From assembly GCF_000308515.1 (NCBI RefSeq), contig NZ_BAFV01000070.1:1-64000 (forward strand): a stretch of DNA of 64,000 nucleotides, read 5' to 3'. A program made the translations under genes and the position numbers. How positions within the stretch are numbered: the first letter of the stretch is position 1; each line of letters opens with the position of its first letter. Shown piece after piece: positions 25,127-32,763 of this stretch. The notes below the pieces were generated by a model. It did no database searches. It was not told the DNA's origin and saw nothing but the letters and a program-made list of their open reading frames with translations. The DNA comes from Nocardia carnea NBRC 14403 (GTDB taxonomy: Bacteria > Actinomycetota > Actinomycetes > Mycobacteriales > Mycobacteriaceae).

Positions 25127-25987
25127 TCAGTACTGGTAGAAGCCGGCGCCTGTCTTTTTGCCGAGCAGGCCGGCCTCCACCATGCGCATCAGCAGCGGCG
25201 GAGCCGAGTAGAGCGGTTCCTTGAATTCCCCGTACATCGAATCGGCGATGGATTTGACCGTATCGAGTCCGACGAGGTCGGTGAGCGCCAGCGGACCCAT
25301 CGGATGGGCGCAACCGAGGACCATCGCCTTGTCGACGTCTTCCTTGGTGGCGAACCCGGACTCGACCATCCGGATGGCGGACAGCAGGTAGGGCACCAGC
25401 AGGGCGTTGACCACGAAACCGGAACGGTCGGAGGAACGCACGACCTCTTTGCCGAGGATTTCGGCGGCGAATTTCTCGGCGCGCTCGGAGACGGCGGCGC
25501 TGGTTTTCAGGGTGGTCACCAGCTCGACCAGCGGGAGCACGGGTACCGGGTTGAAGAAGTGCATACCGACGACCCGCTCGGGAGTGTTGGTCGCGACGGC
25601 GATCTTCATGATCGGAATGGAGGAGGTGTTGGAGGCGAGCACCGCATTCGGGTCGGTGACCACCTTGTCCAGTTCGGCGAAGATCGAGGTCTTGACTTTC
25701 TCGTCTTCCAGAACTGCTTCCACCACCAGCTGGCGGTCGGCGAAATCACCCAGGTCGGAGGTGAACCGCAGCCGCCAGGCCGTCTGCTCACGCTCACGTT
25801 CGGTGATCTTGCCGCTGCTCACGCCGCGGTCGAGCGACCGCAGGATGCGCGAACGGCCGGCGGCGGCGAGCTCACGGGTCTGCTCGTACACCAGCACATC
25901 GACATGCGCGCGGGCGCACACCTCCGCAATGCCGGCGCCCATCTGTCCGGCGCCGATGACACCGACGCGCTGAATCTTCTCGCTCAC
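25127..25987 (-). CDS. fadB2: 3-hydroxybutyryl-CoA dehydrogenase
   Basis: A 286-aa L-3-hydroxyacyl-CoA dehydrogenase that oxidises 3-hydroxybutyryl-CoA to acetoacetyl-CoA with NAD (or the reverse), in short-chain fatty acid metabolism. The Rossmann motif VGVIGAGQMGAGIAEV is at 8-23, LASNTSSIPI and the catalytic HFFNPVPVLPLVEL (His with the distal Glu) at about 118-157, and SGFVVNALLVPYL in the dimerisation domain. It matches Rv0468 (FadB2) in family and in its place beside isocitrate lyase. The start is GTG 25985-25987, behind ACAGGAG, which is the end of a short repeat module. Confidence 0.95.
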   Translation of the reverse strand: MSEKIQRVGVIGAGQMGAGIAEVCARAHVDVLVYEQTRELAAAGRSRILRSLDRGVSSGKITEREREQTAWRLRFTSDLGDFADRQLVVEAVLEDEKVKTSIFAELDKVVTDPNAVLASNTSSIPIMKIAVATNTPERVVGMHFFNPVPVLPLVELVTTLKTSAAVSERAEKFAAEILGKEVVRSSDRSGFVVNALLVPYLLSAIRMVESGFATKEDVDKAMVLGCAHPMGPLALTDLVGLDTVKSIADSMYGEFKEPLYSAPPLLMRMVEAGLLGKKTGAGFYQY

Positions 25988-25996
25988 AATCCCGCT

Positions 25997-26170
25997 CCTG
26001 TATCTTTGGCGCCGCCTTCGGCGGCGCGGGGTTCGGGGCCCTGTGCCTATTTGCGCCGCCTCCGGCGTCGCGGGTTCGGGCCCCCTTGGTCTCGTTCTTC
26101 ACTCCTCCGCTCCTCCGCTTCGCTCCCCCGCTCCGTCGCTCCAGAACGAGACGGGCCCGAACCATTGAGG
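25997..26170 (-). repeat. Modular intergenic hairpin repeat, copy E plus an extra terminal module
   Basis: On the minus strand, 26170-26041 is a copy with the usual flanks (GGCCCGAACC..., CAAGGGGGCCCGAACC, GCGCCG stem, AAATAGGCACAG), but the central hairpin is a different one: arms GTCTCGTTCT (26089-26098) and AGAACGAGAC (26143-26152) around a pyrimidine-rich loop built from CTCCGCT units. A second, free-standing terminal module follows at 26040-25997 (GCGCCGCC-GAA-GGCGGCGC stem, AAAGATACAG) and merges with the fadB2 ribosome-binding site. Confidence 0.75.
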
Positions 26171-26282
26171 TTGGTCGTACGGAATGGATGCTGGCGGAGT
26201 GCGTCGGTGACAAGAGGGTGTGCCGGGTTTGTTCGGGGTGAGTCCTGTGTTGTGTTTCCTGATCCACCGTAGAGGCACCGAA

Positions 26283-26434
26283 GCCCCCTCGCCGGGCTGT
26301 TGCGAGGGGGCGGCGGGTACACCCCTACCGAGGTAGTGGTTGCCGGTATCCGTCACGGATACCACGTCCGGCCCGGGCGAACCCGGAACCGGGCCGGTGG
26401 GGTTGTGGCTCTCGCGAGCGAAATCCACAACCCC
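26283..26434 (-). terminator. Hairpin cluster downstream of icl
   Basis: The 277 bp after the icl stop that precede the repeat contain three strong hairpins and no gene. GGGGTTGTGG (26399-26408) pairs perfectly with CCACAACCCC (26425-26434), starting 13 bp after the icl stop. GGTATCCGT/ACGGATACC (26345-26363) is a palindrome with one central base. GCCCCCTCGC (26283-26292) pairs with GCGAGGGGGC (26302-26311). No U-tract follows, as is common in high-GC actinobacteria. They probably end icl transcription; the middle palindrome could be a protein site. Confidence 0.6.
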
Positions 26435-26446
26435 GCGGCCGATGGC

Positions 26447-27736
26447 TCAGTGGAACTGGCCCTCTTCGGTCGAACCCTTCAGCGCCGCGGTGGAGGTGTT
26501 GGGGTCGACGGTGGTGGCGATGGTGTCGAAGTAGCCGGCACCGACCTCACGCTGGTGCTTGATGGCGGTGAAGCCACGCTCGGCGGCGGCCTTGAACTCG
26601 CGCTCCTGCAGGTCGACGAAGGCGGTCATACCCTCGCGGGCGTAGCCGTAGGCCAGGTCGAACATGCCGTAGTTGAGCGAGTGGAAGCCGGCCAGGGTGA
26701 TGAACTGGAACTTGAAGCCCATGGCGCCCAGCTCACGCTGGAACTTCGCGATGGTGGAATCGTCCAGGTGCGCCTTCCAGTTGAAGGACGGCGAGCAGTT
26801 GTAGGCCAGCAACTGGTCCGGGAACTCGCTGCGGACGGACTCGGCGAACTTCCGCGCGACCTCGAGGTCCGGCACGCCGGTTTCCATCCAGATGAGGTCG
26901 GCGTAGGGGGCGTAGGCCTTGGCACGGGCGATGCAGGGCTCGATGCCGTTCTTCACGCCGAAGAAGCCTTCGGCGGTGCGGGTGCCGTCGAGGAACTCGC
27001 GGTCACGCTCGTCGACATCCGAGGTGATCAGGGTGGCGGCCTCGGCGTCGGTGCGGGCGATGATCACCGAGGGCACCTGGGCGACGTCGGCGGCCAGCCG
27101 CGCGGAGGTCAGGGTGCGGATGTGCTGCTGGGTGGGGATCAGCACCTTGCCACCGAGGTGGCCGCACTTCTTCTCCGAGGCCAGCTGGTCTTCCCAGTGC
27201 ACACCGGCGGCGCCGGCGGCGATCATGGCCTTCTGCAGTTCGTAGGCGTTGAGCGCGCCACCGAAGCCGGCTTCGGCGTCGGCGACGATCGGGGCCAGCC
27301 AGTTCGCGACGGAGGTGTCGCCTTCGACCGCGGCGATCTCGTCGGCGCGCAGCAGCGCATTGTTGATGCGGCGGACCACGTTGGGCACGGAGTTGGCCGG
27401 GTAGAGGCTCTGGTCCGGGTAGGTGTGCCCGGAGAGGTTCGCGTCACCGGCGACCTGCCAGCCCGACAGGTAGATGGCCTTGAGACCGGCGCGGACCTGC
27501 TGCACCGCCTGGTTACCGGTGAGGGCGCCCAGGGAGTTGATGTAGTCCTCGTTGTTCACCAGGTCCCAGAGGATCTCGGAGCCACGCCGCGCGAGGGTGT
27601 GCTCTTCGACGACGGTGCCCTGCAGCTTCGACACCTGCTCGGCGGTGTAGTTGCGGGTGACGCCCTTCCAGCGGGGGTTGGTGTCCCAATCCTTCTGGAT
27701 TTCCTCAGGGGTCTTCGGGGTGCCGGTGGTCGACAT
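26447..27736 (-). CDS. aceA: Isocitrate lyase
   Basis: Isocitrate lyase splits isocitrate into glyoxylate and succinate, the first step of the glyoxylate shunt used on acetate and fatty acids; in mycobacteria Icl1 also acts as methylisocitrate lyase. The 429-aa product has [20 protein letters not shown], the family signature [13 protein letters not shown] with the catalytic Cys, [13 protein letters not shown] and [15 protein letters not shown] at 27734-27736 ([12 protein letters not shown]) follows GGAG by 6 nt; the open frame continues upstream with no similarity. The neighbouring ramB gene encodes its likely regulator, and TTGCA-containing RamB-like sites lie upstream. Confidence 0.97.
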   Translation of the reverse strand: MSTTGTPKTPEEIQKDWDTNPRWKGVTRNYTAEQVSKLQGTVVEEHTLARRGSEILWDLVNNEDYINSLGALTGNQAVQQVRAGLKAIYLSGWQVAGDANLSGHTYPDQSLYPANSVPNVVRRINNALLRADEIAAVEGDTSVANWLAPIVADAEAGFGGALNAYELQKAMIAAGAAGVHWEDQLASEKKCGHLGGKVLIPTQQHIRTLTSARLAADVAQVPSVIIARTDAEAATLITSDVDERDREFLDGTRTAEGFFGVKNGIEPCIARAKAYAPYADLIWMETGVPDLEVARKFAESVRSEFPDQLLAYNCSPSFNWKAHLDDSTIAKFQRELGAMGFKFQFITLAGFHSLNYGMFDLAYGYAREGMTAFVDLQEREFKAAAERGFTAIKHQREVGAGYFDTIATTVDPNTSTAALKGSTEEGQFH

Positions 27737-28285
27737 CTTCGACTCCACTTCCTTGGTCGGTCGGTCCGTCGGGCCGCGTCGACGATGCGTTTCCGCACCG
27801 CACTGCTGGATCGACGATTTGCAGGCTTGCAATGCCCAGCGGGGGTACTTGCACACCATGGCACACGATCAAAACGTCGTCTACCTGTTGCTTCTGTGAA
27901 TCTGAGCTAGGATCAGCCACAAGATTGTTAAGTCTGCAAAAGTAGCCAGCACATTGCCCCCGGGAAATCTACTGACCAGTAGCGCTGACATGGGATTTCA
28001 GCGTAACGCCCGTACTGTTAGCCGAAGCATCGATCCGGCCCCACCCCGACCGGCCCCGACATCCGCTGTGAGGACGTTCATAACTGAGGTCGCTCGCCGT
28101 CAGTTCCGGCGGAGTAGGCGCGTAAATTTTTGCCGCCCATTCATATGCCCGCCGGACGAGATTTTCGTAGCCGTGCCAAATTCTTACCGAACAACGCTAG
28201 GGTGTCCGTCACGTGCGCGGTCATCGGTGACAGGTGCCGATGGTGAGCGCCTGCCCTCCGCAGCACGGTGGGATCGGAGCTGTTG
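27737..28285. other. Long divergent intergenic region icl / xdhC-like
   Basis: About 550 bp with no credible gene; reading frames on both strands have atypical composition. Apart from the TTGCA sites it contains a perfect palindrome-like element CTACTG-AC-CAGTAG at 27969-27982, of the kind bound by TetR-family repressors, and an AT-richer tract at 28095-28200 that may hold the promoter of the xdhC-like gene (for example TTCTTACC ... TAGGGT). No RNA gene was recognised. Confidence 0.45.
27818..27943 (-). promoter_or_regulatory. Candidate RamB sites in the icl promoter region
   Basis: RamB in Corynebacterium and Mycobacterium recognises sequences around ACTTTGCAAA. Upstream of icl there are TTTGCA (27818-27823) and TTGCAA (27827-27832), only 3 bp apart, and on the minus strand ACTTTTGCAGA (27943-27933). 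The first pair is 80-100 bp from the icl start and the last is about 200 bp away. Assignment to RamB rests on these partial matches and on the ramB gene being 2.6 kb away. Confidence 0.4.
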
Positions 28286-29287
28286 ATGCGCGACATCGTC
28301 GACGACCTGCTGCAGGTGTGGCATTCGGGCCGGACCGGCGGGCTGGCCACCATCGTGCGCACGGGCGGGTACGTGGATATTCCGGTGGGAACGGCGATGC
28401 TGGTGGACCCGGACGGAATGATCTACGGATCCATGGCGTCCACCGGTATCGAGGACACCGTGTACGAGGCCACGGTTCAATCGGCCCGAACCGGTCAGCG
28501 CGCTTTACACCGGCTCACCGTGCCCGGCGCCGAATCGGCGGGCGACGGCGGGATCATCGATGTGTTCACCGAACCGTTCTCGCGCGGCCATTTCCCGGAA
28601 TTTCCGGCCGTGGCCACCGAAATAGCCGAACATCGGCGGATAACGGTTTTCACCGTGGTCTGGAATCCGGAGCCCGGAATGATCGGGCAGCATCTGATCA
28701 CCGATAAACGACACGCGACCGAGCTGGTATCGCTACCGCAGTCCGATATCTTCGTCGCGTCGTTCGCCCCGCCGCCGCTACTGGTGATCTTCGGCGCCAA
28801 TACGACCACCGCAGCACTCGCCTCGCAGGCCCAGCTACTGGGCTACCGGGTGGCCATCTGCGACCCCCGTCCCGCATTCGCCGTACCGGAATCCTTCCCG
28901 GGCGCGGAGGTGGTCTGCGATTGGCCGCACCGGTATCTGAACGTGCTCGTCGCGGAGGGGGAAGTGGACGCTTCGACCGGAATAGTGCTGGCCACCCACG
29001 ATCCGCAGTTCGAGATCCCACTGCTCACGGTGGCGCTGCGCCTACCGGAGATCGGCTATATCGGGGTGACAGGATCGGCGCTCACCTGCGCTCGCCGCCT
29101 CGACGAGCTACGTGCCAGCGGCTTCGACGAAGCGATGCTGGCGCGCTTGCACACACCGGCCGGTATGGATATCGGCGCCGCCACCGCCACCGAGACCGCA
29201 CTAGCGGTGGCCGCGGAGATGGTGGCAGCCCGCAACGGCCGGCTGGGCCGCATCACCGTCGCATTCCCCGCGGAGGCGGCGATCTGA
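28286..29287 (+). CDS. XdhC/CoxI family protein
   Basis: A 333-aa protein of the XdhC/CoxI family. Such proteins bind molybdenum cofactor, promote its sulfuration and insert it into xanthine dehydrogenase-type enzymes. The N-terminal XdhC domain has LATIVRTGGYVDIPVGTAMLV and DGMIYGSMASTGIEDTV; the C-terminal Rossmann-like domain has LLVIFGANTTTAALA, where relatives usually read GAG-H-V, and ends with GMDIGAATATETALAVAAEMV. No molybdo-hydroxylase subunit gene is in the window, so it is an orphan here. ATG at 28286 follows GGAG by 6 nt; an in-frame GTG at 28268 is less likely. Confidence 0.88.
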   Translation: MRDIVDDLLQVWHSGRTGGLATIVRTGGYVDIPVGTAMLVDPDGMIYGSMASTGIEDTVYEATVQSARTGQRALHRLTVPGAESAGDGGIIDVFTEPFSRGHFPEFPAVATEIAEHRRITVFTVVWNPEPGMIGQHLITDKRHATELVSLPQSDIFVASFAPPPLLVIFGANTTTAALASQAQLLGYRVAICDPRPAFAVPESFPGAEVVCDWPHRYLNVLVAEGEVDASTGIVLATHDPQFEIPLLTVALRLPEIGYIGVTGSALTCARRLDELRASGFDEAMLARLHTPAGMDIGAATATETALAVAAEMVAARNGRLGRITVAFPAEAAI

Positions 29288-29390
29288 TTCCGTACTCGTG
29301 CCGGAGCCGCGGCGCCCGGCCACCGACCTCATCCGCGCCCGCCGTCCGCCCGGATTTGCGGCGCGCCGACTCTCGTGGACAGTGGTTCTC

Positions 29391-30344
29391 GTGATCCTCA
29401 CCGTGACAATGAATCCCGCATACGATGTGACCTACCGGGTCGAGAATTTCACCTGCGGCCGGACGCATCGGGTCCGGTCGGTGGAGCAGCGTCTCGGCGG
29501 CAAGGGCATCAACGTGACGCGGGTGCTGAATCAGCTGGGCCATTACGCCCGCGCCACCGGTTTCGCGGATCATGCGTTCGCTGCCGCGGCCGAAGCCGAG
29601 ATGCCGGTGGATTTCGTGCACGCCCTGCCATGGGTGCGGCGCACCGTTGTGATCAGCGAATCCGATACCGGCACCGCGACCGCGCTGCGTGAACCGGGCG
29701 CCCGGGTCGCCAACCCGCATGCTTCCGAACAGCTCGAGGTGCGGGTTTCGGGCATGCTGCCGCATATCTCGGGGCTGGTGATCGCCGGATCGCTACCCGA
29801 AGGTATCGATCCGGGCCTGCCCGCCCGGATCGCCCAGGAGGCGCTGGAGGCCCGGGTTCCCACGGTATGCGACCTGGACGGGCCCGCGCTGCGGATGGCA
29901 TCGCGGGTGCCCGGTGTGGTGCTGCTGCCGGGGCTCGCGGAGTTCGAGGAACTGACGAAATCGGGTGCCGAGACGACGGCCGCGCTGGTCGCCACGGCCC
30001 GGCCGCTGGTGGATCGCGGAGCGGGGGCGGTGATCATCACGCGCGGCCCGCTGGGCATGGTCGCGGTGACCGCCGACGGCGCCTGGGATGCCCACCTGAC
30101 CGAACCGCTCACCGGAAATCCTACGGGCGCAGGCGATACCGTAGCGGCGGCGGTGATCGCCGCCCTGGCGAACGCGAACCCGCCCGAATGGCCGGCGATC
30201 CTGGTGGACGCGGTCGCCACTTCGGCGGCCTCCGTGGTCATACCGGTGGCCGGCGAAATCGACCGCCGCCTACGCGGTCACCTCACCCCCACCGTCGTCG
30301 TTTCCGAATTGGAAACGCCGAGTTCTGAATCGCCCCGGACCTGA
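29391..30344 (+). CDS. PfkB-family sugar kinase (1-phosphofructokinase/tagatose-6-P kinase type)
   Basis: A 317-aa ribokinase-fold kinase of the subgroup that phosphorylates fructose-1-phosphate, tagatose-6-phosphate or fructose-6-phosphate. It begins MILTVTMNPAYDVTYRV, has the substrate-side motif QRLGGKGINVTRVL (about 33-46), and the PfkB signature with catalytic Asp in NPTGAGDTVAAAV (about 243-255). No PTS or fructose gene is nearby, so the substrate is not fixed. GTG at 29391 gives the standard start; the open frame extends 93 bp upstream without similarity. It is convergent with ramB. Confidence 0.88.
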   Translation: MILTVTMNPAYDVTYRVENFTCGRTHRVRSVEQRLGGKGINVTRVLNQLGHYARATGFADHAFAAAAEAEMPVDFVHALPWVRRTVVISESDTGTATALREPGARVANPHASEQLEVRVSGMLPHISGLVIAGSLPEGIDPGLPARIAQEALEARVPTVCDLDGPALRMASRVPGVVLLPGLAEFEELTKSGAETTAALVATARPLVDRGAGAVIITRGPLGMVAVTADGAWDAHLTEPLTGNPTGAGDTVAAAVIAALANANPPEWPAILVDAVATSAASVVIPVAGEIDRRLRGHLTPTVVVSELETPSSESPRT

Positions 30345-30384
30345 ACATCCGCCGGCAGGCGACTCGGTACGGCCCGTCGGCGGG

Positions 30385-31791
30385 TTATTTCAGCACATAG
30401 GGTGATACCGAGCTGCGGTGTTCGCTGATATCGAGGGTTTTGCCCAGCGGCGGGAAGGCGCGTTGCGGGCAGTTGGCGCGGTCGCATACCCGGCAGCCCG
30501 CCCCGATCGGAGTGGCATTGACCTCGCGTGTATCGATTCCGTCCGCGTACACCACGCGCGCGGCGTGGCGGATTTCGCAGCCCAGGCCGATGGCAAAGGT
30601 TTTACTCGGCTGCCCATAGCGGGTGGCGCGGCGTTCGACGGTGCGGGCCACCCACAGGTATTTGCGGCCGTCGGGCATCTGCGCGATCTGTGTCATGATC
30701 TTGCCGGGAAAGGTGAAGGCCTCGTACACATTCCACAGGGGGCAGGTGCCGCCGCTGGAGGAGAAGTGGAATCCGGTGGCGGACTGCCGTTTCGACATAT
30801 TGCCGGCGCGGTCCACCCGTACGAACGAGAACGGCACACCGCGTAGTTCCGGTCGCTGCAGGGTGGAAAGCCGGTGGCAGATCGTCTCGTAGCTCTGGGT
30901 GAAGAACGCCGAGAGCCGTTCGATGTCGTAGCGGAAGTCCTCGGCGACCTCGTGGAAGTAGGTGTAGGGCAGTACGGTCGCGGCCGCGAAGTAGTTCGCC
31001 AGGCCCAGTAGTGCCAGCCGGCGGGCGTCCGGGCCGGAGAAATTTCCCTCGTCCACGAGTTTGTCCAGTAAGGGGCCGCATTCGAAGTAGGACAGTTCGG
31101 CGGCGAGTTTGAACAGGCGCTGCCCGCCCGAGAGATGCGGGGCGATTTCGAGCACCTGGTTCTCCGTGTCGTATCGGTGCAGTACCCCCTCGCCGAGGTC
31201 GATCCGTTCCATGATCCGCACGCCGTGGCTGCGCAGCACCTTGGGGATCTCGCTGTGCGCATCCCCACCGTGGAAGCGAATCCGGTTGGCCAGTTCCTCG
31301 GCGGCGGTATCGAGCTCATGAATATAGTTCTGCCGCTGGTAGAAGTAGTCGCGTACTTCCTCGTGCGGTTTGCTGATCGTGGCGCTGCCCGAACCGTCGG
31401 CGAACCGGTCCTCGGTGGCCGCGGCGAGCTGGGCGCTGGTGTTGCGGTAGCGGTTGTGCATATTCACCAGCGCGCGGGCCATGCTCGGATGGGCGGAGAC
31501 CATTTCCGCGATTTCCCGGGCATCGGCTTCGATACCCAGTTCCTGGTCCATCACGACTTCCTGCAGTTCGGCGATGAGCCGGGTGTCGTCCTGCGGGGAG
31601 AAGAAGGTTGCCTCGACACCGAACACCTCGCTGATGCGCAGCAGTACCGGCACGGTGAGCGGACGGACATCGTGCTCGATCTGGTTCAGATAGCTCGCCG
31701 ATATCTCCAGCTGCTGGGCCAGCGCCACCTGGCTCAGCCCGCGTTCGGTGCGCAGTTGCCGGAGCCGGGCGCCGACATAGGTCTTGGCCAT
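30385..31791 (-). CDS. ramB: RamB-type regulator of acetate metabolism
   Basis: RamB is an XRE regulator that controls glyoxylate-shunt and acetate genes in Corynebacterium and represses icl1 in M. tuberculosis. The 468-aa protein has an N-terminal helix-turn-helix (LSQVALAQQLEISASYLNQI, about 19-38), an IrrE-like (DUF955) central region with FKLAAELSYFECG and a short-chain fatty-acid-sensing C-terminal DUF2083 domain containing the Cys-rich GCRVCDRANCPQRAF. It resembles RamB/PrpR proteins throughout; in PrpR the equivalent region binds an iron-sulfur cluster. Upstream of its start, TTCGCAAGCTGCGA and ACTTCGCGAG (31811-31848) may be autoregulatory sites. Confidence 0.93.
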   Translation of the reverse strand: MAKTYVGARLRQLRTERGLSQVALAQQLEISASYLNQIEHDVRPLTVPVLLRISEVFGVEATFFSPQDDTRLIAELQEVVMDQELGIEADAREIAEMVSAHPSMARALVNMHNRYRNTSAQLAAATEDRFADGSGSATISKPHEEVRDYFYQRQNYIHELDTAAEELANRIRFHGGDAHSEIPKVLRSHGVRIMERIDLGEGVLHRYDTENQVLEIAPHLSGGQRLFKLAAELSYFECGPLLDKLVDEGNFSGPDARRLALLGLANYFAAATVLPYTYFHEVAEDFRYDIERLSAFFTQSYETICHRLSTLQRPELRGVPFSFVRVDRAGNMSKRQSATGFHFSSSGGTCPLWNVYEAFTFPGKIMTQIAQMPDGRKYLWVARTVERRATRYGQPSKTFAIGLGCEIRHAARVVYADGIDTREVNATPIGAGCRVCDRANCPQRAFPPLGKTLDISEHRSSVSPYVLK

Positions 31792-31861
31792 ATGTCCAGT
31801 TTAGAAGATGTTCGCAAGCTGCGATAGCAGGGTTAGCAACTTCGCGAGCGGGGCGCCGGGC

Positions 31862-32143
31862 TCATTCCGGCCAGCCCGGCGGATCCAGGCGGGACAGCAC
31901 GCGCTGCACATCGGTATCGGACGGCATCTCATCGGTGACCTTGGTGATCATCACGCGGATATCGATACGGTCCATCCGGTGCGCGGGAGAATTCAACACC
32001 TCGGCCGCGATCTGCTCGACCTCCTCGTCGGTGAGCCGCCGCCGCAGCAGCGCGACCAGCGGAATGTAATCCGCCTCCGGCACCCCGTCCGGATACCCGC
32101 GCCGCAACCAATCGATCACGGCGTGCAGCATCCGGGGCATCAT
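31862..32143 (-). CDS. DUF3349 family protein (copy 2)
   Basis: A 93-aa helical protein of the actinobacterial DUF3349 family, whose structures are compact helical bundles without assigned function. Signature segments are WLRRGYPDGVPEADYIPLVALLRRRLTDEE (repeated closely in the neighbour as WLRAGYPQGVPQNDYVALFAVLHRNLTEYE; quoted here in parts) and VQRVLSRLDPPGW at the end. It overlaps the upstream DUF3349 gene by 4 bp (ATGA). Two tandem copies, a small membrane protein and a phosphate transporter form one co-directional run, so a phosphate-related role is possible but not shown. Confidence 0.85.
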   Translation of the reverse strand: MMPRMLHAVIDWLRRGYPDGVPEADYIPLVALLRRRLTDEEVEQIAAEVLNSPAHRMDRIDIRVMITKVTDEMPSDTDVQRVLSRLDPPGWPE

Positions 32144-32481
32144 TGCGGCTCATCCCCCGGCGCCGGTGCGGCCAGCGGCCATCCGCCGGCGGCCAGATGC
32201 GAAGCCACCCGCGCGATATCCTCGTCACCGGCCTGTTCCTTGGCCACCCGCTGCACAGCCGCCTCGATATCGGCGTGCGTGATCTCCTGCCGCTCCACCC
32301 GGTCGCGCAGTACCTCCTCGGCCACCAGCAACACCTCGTATTCGGTGAGGTTGCGATGCAGTACCGCGAACAGCGCGACATAGTCGTTCTGCGGCACACC
32401 CTGCGGGTATCCGGCCCGCAACCAGCCCACGATCCGCGACAGCAGGCCCGGCCGCGGCGGCTGCGCCTCGCCGGTGGCCAT
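32140..32481 (-). CDS. DUF3349 family protein (copy 1)
   Basis: A 113-aa paralogue of the next gene. WLRAGYPQGVPQNDYVALF (about 20-38) and HLAAGGWPL near the C terminus are the conserved blocks. ATG at 32479-32481 shares its A with the TGA stop of the upstream membrane-protein gene, and the 3' end overlaps copy 2 by 4 bp, so the three are translated as one unit. An upstream in-frame start would extend into the membrane-protein gene and is not supported. Function unknown. Confidence 0.85.
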   Translation of the reverse strand: MATGEAQPPRPGLLSRIVGWLRAGYPQGVPQNDYVALFAVLHRNLTEYEVLLVAEEVLRDRVERQEITHADIEAAVQRVAKEQAGDEDIARVASHLAAGGWPLAAPAPGDEPQ

Positions 32482-32762
32482 CAGGACTCCCCGAACAGGT
32501 GGATACCGAGCCGGTCGGCGAGGAAGCCCTTGGCGACGAACAGCACCCCGGCGATCACCACTGTCAGCACGATCAGCAGGCAGAGACATGCACCGGCCGA
32601 AGCGGCCGGGTTACGCCGGACGGTCCCGTCGGGGCCGGTCACCTCGGCGCCCGACCACCAGCGCACCCCCAGGGCGAACAGCATGGGTACGGCGGCACCC
32701 AGGACCAGCGCTGCCACCGTGACGTCGAGCAGTGCCCGCAGTTGGGTCAGCAGATTGGACAT
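32481..32762 (-). CDS. Small membrane protein downstream of pit
   Basis: A 93-aa protein with two hydrophobic segments (about 11-32, VTVAALVLGAAVPMLFALGV, and 54-78, ACLCLLIVLTVVIAGVLFVA) separated by a polar loop. It begins MSNLLTQLRALLD one base after the pit stop codon and its own stop overlaps the next start by one base. This tight packing suggests an accessory or regulatory membrane partner of the phosphate transporter. No family name is recognised. Confidence 0.8.
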   Translation of the reverse strand: MSNLLTQLRALLDVTVAALVLGAAVPMLFALGVRWWSGAEVTGPDGTVRRNPAASAGACLCLLIVLTVVIAGVLFVAKGFLADRLGIHLFGES

Positions 32763-32763
32763 C

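Noticed and set aside
26300-27910. 536-aa open frame antisense to icl on the plus strand
   Set aside because: Its protein is Gly/Val/Asp-rich without motifs, and the opposite strand encodes a complete isocitrate lyase. It is a by-product of high GC content.
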